From assembly GCA_024644725.1 (NCBI GenBank), contig JAHEHE010000029.1, positions 1 through 32,206 of the forward strand: a stretch of 32,206 bases of DNA. Reading direction: 5' to 3'. The position numbers were made by a program, and so were the translations under genes. The stretch is from Flavobacteriaceae bacterium (GTDB taxonomy: Bacteria; Bacteroidota; Bacteroidia; Flavobacteriales; Flavobacteriaceae). Below are positions 32,092 to 32,206 of this stretch, in pieces. Within the stretch, counting starts at the first letter, position 1; every line of letters starts with the position of its first letter. Under the pieces are notes generated by a model that had not been told where the DNA came from, searched no databases, and saw only the letters and a program-made list of their open reading frames with translations.

Positions 32092-32123
32092 TTGTTTAAA
32101 TCCCTAATTATTGTGTATATTTG
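32092..32123 (+). promoter_or_regulatory. Promoter of the initiator tRNA gene
   Basis: TTG at 32092-32094 and TATATTTG at 32116-32123 are separated by 21 nt. This fits the Bacteroidetes -33/-7 consensus with an exact -7 box. The box ends 9 nt before the mature tRNA 5' end, so the primary transcript would have only a very short leader. Confidence 0.65.
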
Positions 32124-32132
32124 CACCCACAT

Positions 32133-32206
<74 letters not shown>

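Overview
The window looks like chromosomal DNA of a marine-type member of the Bacteroidota, most likely family Flavobacteriaceae. The evidence is the gene families (DUF4293 beside rho, FolP beside CdaA, a BT_3928-type DoxX protein beside DUF1599, an IcmF-type fused mutase, a Rho with a long disordered insert) and repeated promoter-like boxes of the Bacteroidetes form TAnnTTTG. I see no transposase, integrase, phage gene or CRISPR array. Most of the window is compact, with many 4-14 nt gene overlaps.

Layout. (1) 1-4129, minus strand: the upstream end of a surface-polysaccharide operon: polysaccharide deacetylase, FemAB/GNAT-like transferase, family 4 glycosyltransferase, and a flippase that runs off the left edge. 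(2) 4207-4908: radC on the minus strand, divergent from the potassium-uptake pair trkA-trkH (5028-7897). (3) 8067-15839, plus strand: a 1145-residue fused acyl-CoA mutase (icmF), then a lipoprotein CocE/S15-type hydrolase translationally coupled to a DASS/SLC13 carboxylate symporter, then a SAM methyltransferase. (4) 15852-19807: an MFS transporter (minus) divergent from a DUF1684 lipoprotein (plus), then a minus-strand operon DUF1599 - DoxX/thioredoxin-like - crcB. (5) 19919-22256, plus strand: folP, an uncharacterised lipoprotein and cdaA (c-di-AMP synthase). (6) 22253-25348: ABC exporter and truA on the minus strand, and a YfcE-like phosphoesterase on the plus strand. (7) 25350-27840, minus strand: a two-component pair with a TPR-containing HisKA_3 sensor kinase and a NarL/LuxR-type regulator. 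(8) 27959-28366: a small secreted protein with its own promoter and terminator. (9) 28367-29600: a 1.2 kb AT-rich region with no clear gene. It holds five copies of a GA-rich hairpin and a candidate small-RNA transcription unit, and is the most unusual part of the window. (10) 29601-32206: DUF4293 membrane protein (minus), rho (plus) with its terminator, and an initiator tRNA at the right edge.

The main discovery candidate is the hairpin array at 28733-29379. A near-perfect 9-12 bp purine/pyrimidine stem (core GGAGAGAAG with CTTCTCTCC) recurs five times on the plus strand, always followed by a C-rich pyrimidine tract. The first copy differs from the others by paired, compensating changes in the stem. 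It sits in a unit with a promoter-like sequence, two hairpins and a classical intrinsic terminator. I cannot assign a function. Secondary points of interest are the lipoprotein between folP and cdaA, the residues suggesting a butyryl/isobutyryl-CoA mutase rather than a methylmalonyl-CoA mutase, the hexapeptide-repeat disordered insert of Rho, and the coupled esterase-symporter pair.
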